From an uncultured Alphaproteobacteria bacterium (GTDB lineage Bacteria; Pseudomonadota; Alphaproteobacteria; UBA7985): a stretch of 56,669 bases of DNA. Below the pieces are notes generated by a model. That model was not told where the DNA came from. It did not search any database and saw only the letters and a list, made by a program, of their open reading frames with translations. The stretch's first letter is position 1. Each line of letters begins with the position of its first letter. The position numbers and the translations under genes are program-made. This document shows positions 9,443 through 18,463 of this stretch, piece after piece. The stretch is from contig CAJQLX010000043.1 of assembly GCA_905479265.1 (NCBI GenBank), positions 1 through 56,669 of the forward strand, given 5' to 3'.

Positions 9443-10387
9443 TCAGCGGCGTTGACCGGGCAGCGGGATCCATTTGTTCAGGACCGCGAGTCCAAGGGCG
9501 ATCAACGCCATGCCAGCCCATTGAGCCAGCGTGATTGTTTCCCAAAACGCCAGCGTTCCTTGCCGGATCGTGGCGTTGAACAGAATCGCCCAAACGGGGA
9601 TCAGCAGCGTGACCAGTGAAACATTGGTCGCGCCGGCGGTGCGCAAGATGCGGAAGAACAGGACATAAGCCAGCGCGGTCGCGAAAATGCCCAAGCCAGC
9701 GATCGCCAGCCACGATGAAAGCGGCACGGACGCGCTGTATGTCCATGGCTTATCGAGCAGGAATACAGGCAGGACCAGCCACGCCGTTGCCGAAATCTGC
9801 TGTCCCGCCGCGATCTGCATCGGCGGAACGCCGCCAAACCGCCGCGCCCAGACGCCAGCGACGCCGTATGAAAACGCCGCCATTAAAACAAAGGAACCGC
9901 CAATCAAAAGGCTGCCTTGACCGGTAAATGCGTCGCGCGCCAGCATCACCGTAACGCCCAACATACCCAACAGAATGCCAGCGATTTTCGGTATCGTGAT
10001 CTTTTCGTCGGCCAGGAAGAACTGTGCGATGATGACCGTAAACAGCGGGACGGTGGAATTGAAAATGGACGACATGCCACCGTGAAAACCCGGCTGGGAC
10101 TGTCCGTTGACGATCAGGAAGAACGGCAGTGCGTTATTGAGCAATCCCATGACGGCCAACGCCATCCACAGCTTTGGATCACGCGGCAGCCGAACGCCCG
10201 TTGCGCGCAACATGACCAAAAGGAACAGGGCCGCGACACCGCACCGGCCAAAGACGACAGCCAGCGGTGAAAGACCATCCAGCGCCATATCATAAAACAG
10301 GAATGACAAGCCCCACAGGAACGATAAAACACCCAAGTCCAGCCAGGAACGAGGGGTCATGCCCAAAGGGGCAGCGGTTGATGTCAT
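9443..10387 (-). CDS. EamA/DMT family transporter
   Basis: 314 residues with about ten hydrophobic helices and two related halves, as in the drug/metabolite transporter superfamily (for example RhaT, RarD and YdcZ relatives). Typical pieces are the N-terminal SFLWGLSFLF, the junction GLLNNALPFFLIVNG and the C-terminal half beginning VLMAAFSYGVAG. I start at the ATG at 10387 (MTSTAAPLG); an extension to 10486 adds a polar stretch with no family resemblance. It is co-oriented with soxBDAG, 116 bases upstream of soxB with no clear terminator between, so co-expression is possible but unproven. Substrate unknown. Confidence 0.88.
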   Translation of the reverse strand: MTSTAAPLGMTPRSWLDLGVLSFLWGLSFLFYDMALDGLSPLAVVFGRCGVAALFLLVMLRATGVRLPRDPKLWMALAVMGLLNNALPFFLIVNGQSQPGFHGGMSSIFNSTVPLFTVIIAQFFLADEKITIPKIAGILLGMLGVTVMLARDAFTGQGSLLIGGSFVLMAAFSYGVAGVWARRFGGVPPMQIAAGQQISATAWLVLPVFLLDKPWTYSASVPLSSWLAIAGLGIFATALAYVLFFRILRTAGATNVSLVTLLIPVWAILFNATIRQGTLAFWETITLAQWAGMALIALGLAVLNKWIPLPGQRR

Positions 10388-10546
10388 GAAAATTCCAACT
10401 GTTTTGCAAGGCGTCGAGGGCATTAGCCACAGGACATGGGAACCGTCTATCTGTTTCTTGCAGCTTAATGGGTCGCAGAACATCACGATTAGGCTCGTAT
10501 TGCTTCTCCCTTTTTGGCGATTTGATTATAACCTTTTCAAACCTAC

Positions 10547-10558
10547 GCAGAATTCTGC
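10547..10558. promoter_or_regulatory. 12-bp palindrome in the divergent promoter region
   Basis: GCAGAATTCTGC is a perfect palindrome lying 10 bases upstream of the AAGGAG ribosome site of the Sel1/SPOR gene, in the 192-base gap between it and the divergent EamA gene. It may be an operator. No regulator can be assigned. Confidence 0.3.
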
Positions 10559-10579
10559 TGATCAAATAAGGAGCCGCCC

Positions 10580-12202
10580 TTGTTATATTTGGGCATCACC
10601 GGCGCCGTGCGCTGTGTCCGCACCACCGCCACCGCCTTGCTGTTTCTGACGTGCACCGTTCCCGCCGCTTGGGGGCAGAACTATCAGGCCGGCATCGCAG
10701 CGGTGGATGCGGGCGACATGGCGCGTGCGGTTGAGATTTGGCAGGATGTGATCGACAGCAATGCGTCGGACCGTCCGCGCGCTGAATACGCGCTGGCACT
10801 GCTTTATGAGACCGGGCGCGCCGTACCGTGGGATGAAGCGCGGGCTGCTGAGCTTTACGCAGCATCTGGCCTGCCCGAAGCCCTGACCAATCTTGGATTG
10901 ATGCACGCCGAAGGGCGGGGCGTTCCTTTTGATCCCGCTAAAGCGGCTGAGCTATGGCAGCAGGCGTCGGACCAAGGCCACTCTTTCGCCAGCTTCAATC
11001 TCGGACTGGCCTATTACGGCGGTGATGGCGTGCCAAAGAATGCCGTCCGTGCGCTTGAGTTGATATACGAAGCGGGCGAGGGCGGTTTGGCGGAGGCGCA
11101 ATGGGCGGTCTGTCAGTTCTATGAACGCGGCGTTGGGGTTCCGGCGGATGTTGATAAGGCCATCGAATGGTGCGCCCTTGCCGCCGAACAAGGCCAACTG
11201 CAAGCCGTGGACGCTGTTCAACGCCTGTCCACGCTCAAGCGTGAGGGCGATGTGCCCGCCGCTGCTGCGCCTTCGGACGGCGCACGCAGCGCGTCTGCAA
11301 ACGAAAACTCGGACAATGTTGATCTGACGCCGCAACCGCAACCGCAACCAGAGCCGCAACCGGAACCACCGATCAGCAGCACCGATCCCGCCAATGAATT
11401 TGTCACTGAAATGCCAACGGAGCAGGCCAGTGCGACCGACGCGGACTCTCCTGCCGCACCACTTATTGCGGAGACCCCAACTCAAACAAATGAGGACCGC
11501 CAAGCCATCGATCCGCTGCTTTTGTTCGGTTCTGAATTCGAAGAATTTGCCGACTTGCTGGCTCCGGTGGAGGAGGGCGCAGATCCGTCTGCGACCGTTC
11601 AATCTGCTTTGGAACAATCCGACTTGAGCCTACTGTCCAAGGACGCTGACGAGATTGCCGCGCTGATTGATTCGGCAAGCGTGCCGAGCGCAGAGTTGCC
11701 AGAGCTCACGATCATCGAGCAGCCAGAGTTGGCTGATCCTCAGCCCGGACCCGAGCAGCCCGAAAATGCCGTTGTGCCGCTGAACCTGCAAGAACTGGTC
11801 GACGGGACGGCGGCTGTCGCTGCTGCTGCTGCTGCTGCTGGGCCGCCAGTGCTGGACGTGCCGCCACTGCCCAATAACCGCCCCAAGCTCATCTATGCCA
11901 TTCCGCCCATTCTCGACGGTCCAGTGTACGCCGTTTGGCTGGGTACGGGTGAAAATGCGGACGAGGCGCGGGCGCTCTATGACCGCGTGCTCACGATTGC
12001 GCCAGATGTGCTTGGGATCATGCAAGCCGCCTATCAGAACGATGTTCTAACGCGGGAAGATACAGGCTCAGGTAAGGATCAGGCGGTTGTCCGACTTCTT
12101 TTCGGGCCTTTGCCCGGTCAGGACTATGCTTGGCAAATCTGTAATCTTTTGAAGCTCAAGCAGCCTTCGACCTTCTGTTATCCGGTCGAGGTGGAGGGCT
12201 GA
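10580..12202 (+). CDS. Exported Sel1-repeat protein with C-terminal SPOR-like domain
   Basis: 540 residues. The start is TTG at 10580, six bases after a perfect AAGGAG; no ATG fits better. A signal peptide is visible (hydrophobic core ATALLFLTCTVPAAWG, cleavage near residue 32). Residues about 35-210 hold four to five Sel1/TPR-like repeats with AxLYExGxGVPxDxxKA patterns. A long acidic Pro/Gln/Glu-rich linker follows, with PQPQPQPEPQPEPP and a run of seven Ala. The last about 100 residues (VYAVWLGTGENADEARALYD to the end) resemble a SPOR domain, which binds denuded peptidoglycan glycans. I infer a periplasmic scaffold with a cell-wall or septum role. A 192-base spacer with a palindrome separates it from the divergent EamA gene. 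Confidence 0.75.
   Translation: MLYLGITGAVRCVRTTATALLFLTCTVPAAWGQNYQAGIAAVDAGDMARAVEIWQDVIDSNASDRPRAEYALALLYETGRAVPWDEARAAELYAASGLPEALTNLGLMHAEGRGVPFDPAKAAELWQQASDQGHSFASFNLGLAYYGGDGVPKNAVRALELIYEAGEGGLAEAQWAVCQFYERGVGVPADVDKAIEWCALAAEQGQLQAVDAVQRLSTLKREGDVPAAAAPSDGARSASANENSDNVDLTPQPQPQPEPQPEPPISSTDPANEFVTEMPTEQASATDADSPAAPLIAETPTQTNEDRQAIDPLLLFGSEFEEFADLLAPVEEGADPSATVQSALEQSDLSLLSKDADEIAALIDSASVPSAELPELTIIEQPELADPQPGPEQPENAVVPLNLQELVDGTAAVAAAAAAAGPPVLDVPPLPNNRPKLIYAIPPILDGPVYAVWLGTGENADEARALYDRVLTIAPDVLGIMQAAYQNDVLTREDTGSGKDQAVVRLLFGPLPGQDYAWQICNLLKLKQPSTFCYPVEVEG
11819..11839 (+). repeat. GCT trinucleotide microsatellite, seven units
   Basis: Seven perfect GCT codons encode Ala7 in the flexible linker of the Sel1/SPOR protein. 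Slippage would change the linker length without shifting frame. Confidence 0.85.
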
Positions 12203-12215
12203 TCACCAGCCCTCC
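12193..12215. terminator. Hairpin at the convergent junction of the Sel1/SPOR gene and tig
   Basis: A 9-bp perfect stem GGAGGGCTG/CAGCCCTCC with a 5-base loop spans the stop codon of the Sel1/SPOR gene. There is no T run on either strand, so termination is only possible, not clear. Confidence 0.4.
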
Positions 12216-12245
12216 CGTCAATTTAGCAGTGCGACGACCGCTGCT

Positions 12246-13586
12246 TTAGATTTCGGTCGGCTGGTCGATCAATTCTTCGATCTTGTCGGGGTCGGTATCA
12301 ATTTCGGTAACGTCCGCAAGTTCGAGGATGTAGTCGATGGCCTTGTCTTCCATCATTGGAGCAATCAGCGCCTGACGTGCATTCGGGTCGGTGGTGTAGC
12401 GGGTGTAAATTTCCGCTTCCTGACCCGGGTTCATCGCCATTTCACGCTGGATCGCAGCGTTGAACTCTTCGGGGCTAACGTCCAGCTTGTTGGTGGTCGC
12501 AACTTCGGAAAGCACGAGGCCCAAGCGCACGCGACGCTCAGCGATGGAACGGTACTCTTCGCGCAGCTCATCTTCCTTCTTACCGCGATCTTCCGCGTCA
12601 ACACGGCCCGCCTTGGCTTCGGCCATGATCTGTTCCCAGATGGCGTTGAATTCGTTTTCAACCAAACCTGCTGGCAGTGGGAAGTCGTGGGTATCCATCA
12701 ACTTGTCCATGACTTCACGCTTCATCAAAAAGCGAGCAGAGCGGCGGTGGATGTTATCCAGCTCCTGCTTGACCTGCAGCTTGAGGTCGTTCAGGTCGTC
12801 GCGGCCAAACCGCTTGGCGAACTCTTCGTCAACTTCAGGGGCATTGAGCTTTTTGATCGATTTGATGGCCACTTTGAAGTTTGCTTCGATCCCGCGCAGC
12901 TCTTCGCTGTTGTAGTCCTCAGGGAAGGTGATGTCGAAATCGAACGCATCGCCGACTTTCTTACCAACCAAGTGCTCTTCAAAGCCCGGGATGAACATTT
13001 TGGAGCCGACCTGAACCATCACGTCGTCGCCCTTCATGCCGTCCTTTTCTTCGCCATCGACGGAGCCTTGGAAGTCGATCACGGCAATCTCGTCTGTCGC
13101 AATCTTGTGCTTCTTGTCGTCGATGTCGACCGGCTGTGCGCCACGGCGGGAGAGAACCTTCAGTGCCTCATCAAGGTGGCGGTCTTCGATGACGGGGTTC
13201 ATGCGGTCGAACGTCAACTTCGAGAAATCCGTCAGCTCAATGCTGGGCATGATGTCGATCGAGAAGCTGAACTGGATGTCTTCGCCTTCGTCGAAAGGCT
13301 TGATTTCCGTAACATTGGCCGGCGCAGCAGCGCTCAGCTCGTGCTCGTTCAGTGCGCTGCGGACAGCTTCTTGCACGGTTTCATTCATCACCTCTTCCAT
13401 AATGGAAGCGCGGTAACGATGGCGGATCACAGCCTGTGGCACCTTACCCGGACGGAAGCCCGGAAGTTTCAGGTCCTTGGCGAAACCAGCAAGGTTGGTA
13501 TCGACCCGCGTTTCGAAATCCGTAGCGGGGACAGTGACGTCAAACCCTCGGTTCAAACCTTCTTCGGAGACGAGTTGAATCTGCAT
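12246..13586 (-). CDS. tig: Trigger factor
   Basis: 446 residues, normal for the ribosome-bound chaperone and peptidyl-prolyl isomerase. The ribosome-docking signature GFRPGKVP is at 43-50. A central FKBP-like domain follows (IDFQGSVDGE...GFEEHLVGKKVGD), then the helical C-terminal chaperone arms. The ATG at 13586 is chosen because AGGA lies six bases upstream, whereas the ATG at 13592 abuts it. Any longer reading would run through the tRNA-Leu gene. It lies downstream of tRNA-Leu on the same strand. clpP and clpX, which follow tig in many bacteria, are not next to it here. Confidence 0.97.
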   Translation of the reverse strand: MQIQLVSEEGLNRGFDVTVPATDFETRVDTNLAGFAKDLKLPGFRPGKVPQAVIRHRYRASIMEEVMNETVQEAVRSALNEHELSAAAPANVTEIKPFDEGEDIQFSFSIDIMPSIELTDFSKLTFDRMNPVIEDRHLDEALKVLSRRGAQPVDIDDKKHKIATDEIAVIDFQGSVDGEEKDGMKGDDVMVQVGSKMFIPGFEEHLVGKKVGDAFDFDITFPEDYNSEELRGIEANFKVAIKSIKKLNAPEVDEEFAKRFGRDDLNDLKLQVKQELDNIHRRSARFLMKREVMDKLMDTHDFPLPAGLVENEFNAIWEQIMAEAKAGRVDAEDRGKKEDELREEYRSIAERRVRLGLVLSEVATTNKLDVSPEEFNAAIQREMAMNPGQEAEIYTRYTTDPNARQALIAPMMEDKAIDYILELADVTEIDTDPDKIEELIDQPTEI

Positions 13587-13664
13587 GGTCATTCCTGTTC
13601 TTTTATCTCTTTGGTGCCGTGCGTTGAACAACGCGACCGTCCTGTCTGGCCGCGCGAGGCGGCG

Positions 13665-13749
<85 letters not shown>

Positions 13750-14149
13750 ACGGCCAACAGGGCGACGCAAAGCCTACGCCACCGTATTTCAGACGGTCGC
13801 TATACGATTGCGACACCCACTGTGCAAGCAGCAACAAGGACAGTTCAGGGCGCATCAGCTAATGCCCTGCTGCAAAGCGACACTTTGGCCTATGCATTGA
13901 AACCTGCGTAAACACCCCCAAATAGAGCTTAGAACTTACCCCCAGCACAGATGCCGGGCCGCTATTGAGCATGCGGCTTGGAACCGTTAAGGGGTGAGAT
14001 ATATGCAGTCAGTTGAACGATTCCATCGGCAAGATGGTTGCTTGAGATAAAAAGGCGGGAGGCCGCTTTGTTCAGGCATTTTAATTGCAATGGATCGCTG
14101 ATCCACCACCAGCACCCAGCTGACGCGAGGTGAAAGGACGCTAAAAAAA
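13750..14149. other. Intergenic region between tRNA-Leu and lon
   Basis: About 400 bases without a convincing gene. It should hold the divergent promoters for tRNA-Leu/tig and for lon. I looked for a sigma-32-type promoter before lon; a CTTGAG is present at 14041 but no matching -10 element at proper spacing is clear, so none is called. Confidence 0.5.
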
Positions 14150-16555
14150 ATGAGTACTAGCCGCTCTTCAAACTATCCGGTTCTGCCCCTCAAGGACGTC
14201 GTTGTCTTTCCGCACATGGTCATTCCGCTGTTTGTCGGACGTGATAAGTCGGTCGCCGCGCTTGAGACAGTGATGCAGGGTGACAAGCAAATCCTGCTTG
14301 TTACGCAAAAAGACGCACAAGAAGACAGCCCGTCCCCTGATGATCTTTACGGCCTTGGTACCATCGCAACGGTGCTGCAGCTGCTGAAACTGCCCGACGG
14401 TACGGTAAAGGTGCTGGTCGAAGGCCAGTCGCGCGCCACGTTGATGGACGTTGAGGACAATGGCAATTTCTTCGAAGCCAGCGCTGCGCCCGTGCAGGAG
14501 CGCGATATGGTGGGTGAGGACGTCGAAGCGTTGATGCGCACGGTCGTTTCGCAGTTTGAGCAGTACATCAAACTGAACCAGCGCGTCCCGCCGGAGGCTT
14601 TGGTCACCGTTTCTCGGATCGAAGAGCCTGCGAAGCTCGCCGATAGCATTTCAAGTCACTTGAACCTTAAGATTTCCGAAAAGCAGGATCTGCTGGAAAC
14701 CTTCAACGTCGCCGATCGCCTGGAAAAGGTCTACGGCTACATGGAAGGCGAAATCGGCGTCATGAAGGTCGAGAAGCGCATCCGGAGTCGCGTTAAGCGT
14801 CAGATGGAAAAAACGCAACGCGAATATTACCTGAATGAGCAGATGAAGGCGATCCAGAAGGAGCTGGGCGAGTCCGAAGACGGACACAACGAGCTGACTG
14901 AGATTGAAGAACGCGCCGCTAACGTCAAGATGACCAAAGAGGCGAAGGAAAAGTTCGACGCGGAACTGAAAAAGCTCAAAATGATGAGCCCAATGTCTGC
15001 GGAAGCGACGGTGATTCGCAATTACCTCGATGTGATGCTGTCGCTGCCATGGCGGAAGTACTCCAAGGTCAAAAAAGACCTCAAGCGCGCTGAGACGATC
15101 TTGAACGAAGACCACTACGGTCTGGAAAAGGTTAAAGAGCGTATTCTCGAATACTTAGCGGTCCAGAACCGGGTTCGCGACCTGAAGGGTCCGATTCTGT
15201 GTCTTGTGGGCCCACCGGGTGTTGGCAAAACGTCGCTGGGTAAGTCCATCGCACGCGCCACAAACCGTAATTTCGTTCGCGTTTCGCTGGGCGGTGTCCG
15301 GGATGAAAGTGAAATTCGGGGCCACCGACGGACCTATATCGGCTCTATGCCGGGCAAGGTCGTGCAGTCGCTGAAAAAGGCGAAGACGTCGAACCCGCTG
15401 TTCCTGCTCGATGAGATTGACAAGATTGGTATGGACTGGCGCGGCGACCCGGCTTCGGCTTTGCTCGAAGTGCTGGATCCAGCGCAGAACTCCACGTTCT
15501 CCGACCACTATCTTGAACTCGACTACGATTTGTCGAAAACGATGTTCCTGTGTACCGCAAACTCGACGCGGATGCCGGGCCCATTGTTGGACCGGATGGA
15601 GCTGATCCGCATCTCTGGTTACACCGAAGATGAGAAAGTCGAGATTGCCAAGCAGCACCTGATCCCACGCCAGTTGAAAGACAACGGCCTGAAAGAAGGC
15701 GAGCTTGAGATCACGCCGGACGCCCTGCGCGACCTGTGCCGCTACTACACCCGCGAAGCCGGTGTGCGGTCCTTGGAGCGTGAAATCGCAAACCTGTGTC
15801 GGAAGTCTGTCAAGGCGATCGATATGAAGGAGCGCGACGGTGCTTTTGCGATCGATGCAGACAATCTGGGCGAGTTTGCTGGCGTGCGGAAATTCCGCTA
15901 CGGGCTGGCCGAAGAAGACAACCAAGTGGGCGCGGTAACCGGGCTGGCTTGGACGGAAGTTGGTGGTGATCTGCTGCAGATTGAATCTGTGACGGTCAAC
16001 GGCAAGGGCCGGGCCGTGTTTACGGGCCAGCTTGGCGACGTGATGAAAGAGTCGATTCAGACCGCAGAAAGCTTCGTGAAGTCTCGCGCGGCCGACTTTG
16101 GTATCAAGCCTGATTTATTCTCCAAGCGCGATATCCACGTGCACGTCCCCGAAGGCGCAACGCCGAAAGACGGGCCGTCCGCCGGTATTGCGATGGTAAC
16201 CTCAATCGTGTCGGTCCTAACCGGTGTTTCAGTGCGAAATACGGTTGCGATGACCGGTGAAGTGACCCTGCGCGGCAAAGTCTTGCCGATTGGTGGCCTG
16301 AAAGAAAAACTGCTCGCAGCCTTGCGCGGCGGTATCAAGAAGGTGCTGATCCCTGCGGATAATGAAAAAGACCTCGCAGAGATCCCTGACAATGTGAAGG
16401 AAGCGCTGGAAATCGTGCCAGTGACCGACGTGGATCAGGTTCTCGAACATGCTTTGGCGGAAAAATTGAGCCCGCTGTCAGCCGAACAAATCGCTGAGTT
16501 CGAGGCCAGATTGGCCAAAGTCGAAGGCAGTGCGAACGCGGTCGTCACGCACTAA
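14150..16555 (+). CDS. lon: ATP-dependent Lon protease
   Basis: 801 residues, close to E. coli Lon (784). The order is the N-terminal substrate-recognition LAN domain (about 10-205), a coiled-coil region, the AAA+ module with Walker A GPPGVGKT (354-361) and Walker B FLLDEIDK (418-425), then the proteolytic domain with the Ser-Lys dyad Ser677 ([10 protein letters not shown]) and Lys720 (GGLKEK). These match E. coli Ser679/Lys722. It degrades misfolded and regulatory proteins in the cytoplasm. The ATG at 14150 follows AAAGGA with a slightly long 11-base spacer rich in A. It is monocistronic, closed by a UUCG terminator. Confidence 0.98.
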   Translation: MSTSRSSNYPVLPLKDVVVFPHMVIPLFVGRDKSVAALETVMQGDKQILLVTQKDAQEDSPSPDDLYGLGTIATVLQLLKLPDGTVKVLVEGQSRATLMDVEDNGNFFEASAAPVQERDMVGEDVEALMRTVVSQFEQYIKLNQRVPPEALVTVSRIEEPAKLADSISSHLNLKISEKQDLLETFNVADRLEKVYGYMEGEIGVMKVEKRIRSRVKRQMEKTQREYYLNEQMKAIQKELGESEDGHNELTEIEERAANVKMTKEAKEKFDAELKKLKMMSPMSAEATVIRNYLDVMLSLPWRKYSKVKKDLKRAETILNEDHYGLEKVKERILEYLAVQNRVRDLKGPILCLVGPPGVGKTSLGKSIARATNRNFVRVSLGGVRDESEIRGHRRTYIGSMPGKVVQSLKKAKTSNPLFLLDEIDKIGMDWRGDPASALLEVLDPAQNSTFSDHYLELDYDLSKTMFLCTANSTRMPGPLLDRMELIRISGYTEDEKVEIAKQHLIPRQLKDNGLKEGELEITPDALRDLCRYYTREAGVRSLEREIANLCRKSVKAIDMKERDGAFAIDADNLGEFAGVRKFRYGLAEEDNQVGAVTGLAWTEVGGDLLQIESVTVNGKGRAVFTGQLGDVMKESIQTAESFVKSRAADFGIKPDLFSKRDIHVHVPEGATPKDGPSAGIAMVTSIVSVLTGVSVRNTVAMTGEVTLRGKVLPIGGLKEKLLAALRGGIKKVLIPADNEKDLAEIPDNVKEALEIVPVTDVDQVLEHALAEKLSPLSAEQIAEFEARLAKVEGSANAVVTH

Positions 16556-16564
16556 GCCAACCAT

Positions 16565-16594
16565 AAAAAGCCCCTCTTCGGAGGGGCTTTTTTT
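16565..16594 (+). terminator. Rho-independent terminator after lon
   Basis: AAAAAGCCCCTC-TTCG-GAGGGGCTTTTT is a perfect stem capped by a stable UUCG tetraloop and followed by further T. It ends lon transcription and insulates the purine operon. Confidence 0.95.
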
Positions 16595-16675
16595 ATGCTT
16601 GGGTCAGGTCTGCATCGACGGGCGTTGCACGGATAGCGCGCACTGTTTAGTGAAGGCGCAGATGACATAATTGTT

Positions 16676-16691
16676 ACGCGAACATTCGCGT
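16676..16691. promoter_or_regulatory. PurR-like 16-bp palindromic operator candidate upstream of purM
   Basis: ACGCGAA-CA-TTCGCGT is a perfect inverted repeat with 7-base arms and a 2-base centre, 57 bases before the purM start. Its form resembles the enterobacterial PurR box (ACGCAAACGTTTGCGT type), which is bound by a LacI-family repressor. A -10-like CATAAT lies just upstream (16666-16671), so the palindrome would cover the start site. No regulator gene is in the window, so the binding protein is inferred only. Confidence 0.5.
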
Positions 16692-16695
16692 GAAA

Positions 16696-16708
16696 TTGTG
16701 CCGCACAA
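16696..16708. promoter_or_regulatory. Second small palindrome upstream of purM
   Basis: TTGTG-CCG-CACAA is a 5-base-arm inverted repeat four bases after the PurR-like palindrome. It could be part of the same operator or a short leader hairpin; it may also be chance. Confidence 0.25.
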
Positions 16709-16748
16709 CTCGTCCAGTAGCTTACCTTCCAGCAAGGCCAAGGCACTT

Positions 16749-17858
16749 ATGACCCGTGATGCTCGCGACTCCGCTTCCCCCACTGACCGTTCTTCGGGCG
16801 GCAAGCTGAGCTACGCCGACGCTGGCGTTGATATCGACGCTGGTGAAGCCTTTGTTGAGGCGATTAAACCCAATATTGCAAAAACCAAACGACCGGGCGT
16901 CATGGGCGCTATTGGTGGTTTTGGGGCTTTGTTTGATCTGGCGGAAACGGGGTTGTCCGATCCGGTTTTGGTCAGTGGCACAGACGGGGTTGGCTCAAAG
17001 CTCTTGCTGGCTCGGGAGCCGGGCGATTACGCCGGTTTGGGCCAAGATCTTGTGGCCATGTGTACCAACGACATTCTGTGTCAGGGCGCGAAGCCGCTGT
17101 TCTTCCTCGACTACCTCGCCGCGGGTCGGTTGTCCGGTGCGCGTGATGCGGAATTGGTCGGCGGTATCGCTGCCGCGTGCGCAGCCGAAGGCGCGGCGTT
17201 GGTGGGGGGCGAGACAGCCGAACTGCCGGGCTTGTACGCCGAGGGGCATTTTGACCTCGCCGGGTTCGCTGTGGGCGCGGTGGAGCGGTCAGAGATCCTG
17301 CCGCGGTATGACGATTTAAAGCCCGGTGATGTGCTGATCGGCATGGCGTCCAGCGGCATCCACTCGAACGGCTTTTCGCTGGTTCGGCGGTTGATTGCTG
17401 ATTTGGATATCGACATCGATCAACCGGCACCGTTTGACGCTTCGCAAACCCTGCGCCAAGCGCTGCTGGCGCCCACCGTGCTGTATGGCGCGTCGGTGCA
17501 TCGGGCTTTGCAGCAGGTGCCGGGCGCGATCAAGGCGCTGTGTCATGTCACTGGCGGTGGCCTGCCGGGTAATCTGAACCGTGTCCTGCGCGAAGACCTC
17601 GCTGCACACGTGGATCCAGGCCGATGGCAAGCCGCGCCGATCTTTGGCTGGCTGGAAAGCCTCGATCGCGTCGAGGCGATGGAGCTTTACCGGACCTTCA
17701 ATATGGGTCTGGGGATGGTGCTGGCAGTTGATGCGGAGCAGGCAGGGTCGGTGATGGCCCAGTTGGCGGGCGATGCCCCCGTTTTTGAGATTGGCACGCT
17801 GACGGAGCGGGCCTCAGCCGAGGCAGTCCACGTTCAAATCGCGGGAGTCACCGCATGA
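16749..17858 (+). CDS. purM: Phosphoribosylformylglycinamidine cyclo-ligase (AIR synthetase)
   Basis: 369 residues. It closes FGAM to AIR using ATP (purine step 5). Family marks are LSYADAGVDIDAG near the N-terminus, MGAIGGFGALFDL, GTDGVGSKLLLA and MCTNDILCQGAKPLFFLDY. The ATG at 16749 gives MTRDARDSAS, a short variable tail before the conserved start; a longer frame from 16671 would include the palindrome region and has no better ribosome site. It is first in the operon and overlaps purN by ATGA. Confidence 0.96.
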   Translation: MTRDARDSASPTDRSSGGKLSYADAGVDIDAGEAFVEAIKPNIAKTKRPGVMGAIGGFGALFDLAETGLSDPVLVSGTDGVGSKLLLAREPGDYAGLGQDLVAMCTNDILCQGAKPLFFLDYLAAGRLSGARDAELVGGIAAACAAEGAALVGGETAELPGLYAEGHFDLAGFAVGAVERSEILPRYDDLKPGDVLIGMASSGIHSNGFSLVRRLIADLDIDIDQPAPFDASQTLRQALLAPTVLYGASVHRALQQVPGAIKALCHVTGGGLPGNLNRVLREDLAAHVDPGRWQAAPIFGWLESLDRVEAMELYRTFNMGLGMVLAVDAEQAGSVMAQLAGDAPVFEIGTLTERASAEAVHVQIAGVTA

Positions 17859-18463
17859 CTCTGAACCGCAAGCGGGGCGCTATTCTGATTTCGGGGCGGG
17901 GGTCCAACATGGTCTCCCTGCTGCGTGCGGCACAGCTCGACGATTTTCCGGTCGAGTTCACGATGGTCATCAGCGACAAAATCGAAGCGCCGGGCTTGGG
18001 CATTGCGACCAGTGCGGGGGTGAAGACGCACGCGTTGCGGCACTGCCGCGATGGGCGAGAAGCGTGGGAAGACGAACTTCACCAACTGCTCACCGACGGC
18101 GAGATTGATCTGATTTGTCTGGCTGGTTTCATGCGTCTGTTGAGTGCAGAATTCGTGGGGCGCTGGGCAGAGAAAATTCTGAATATTCACCCGTCCTTGC
18201 TGCCGGACTTTCCGGGGTTGGAGGCGCAGGCACAGGCGCTCGACGCCGGTGTGTCAGAGGCGGGGTGCACCGTCCACGTTGTAACCGCTGAAATGGACGC
18301 TGGGCCGATCCTTGGACAGGCCAAAGTGCCGGTCAATGCCGGGGACTCCGTCGATGCGCTGTCCAAACGTATTCTGGCCGAAGAACACCAACTTTACCCG
18401 GCCTTGGTCGCCAAATATGTCCAGGATCACTGGACCACAGAGGAACCCGTCCATGCCGGCTGA
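17855..18463 (+). CDS. purN: Phosphoribosylglycinamide formyltransferase
   Basis: 202 residues. It transfers the formyl group from 10-formyl-THF to GAR (step 3). The GAR-binding SGRGSNM is at 13-19. Catalytic Asn110, His112 (NIHPSLLP) and Asp148 (EMDAGPI) correspond to E. coli Asn106, His108 and Asp144. Start overlaps purM stop by four bases (17855-17858), and the end overlaps purF by 11 bases. Confidence 0.96.
   Translation: MTLNRKRGAILISGRGSNMVSLLRAAQLDDFPVEFTMVISDKIEAPGLGIATSAGVKTHALRHCRDGREAWEDELHQLLTDGEIDLICLAGFMRLLSAEFVGRWAEKILNIHPSLLPDFPGLEAQAQALDAGVSEAGCTVHVVTAEMDAGPILGQAKVPVNAGDSVDALSKRILAEEHQLYPALVAKYVQDHWTTEEPVHAG

Noticed and set aside
14041-14075. Possible heat-shock promoter before lon
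   Set aside because: CTTGAG is present but no -10 element at suitable spacing; not enough to call.
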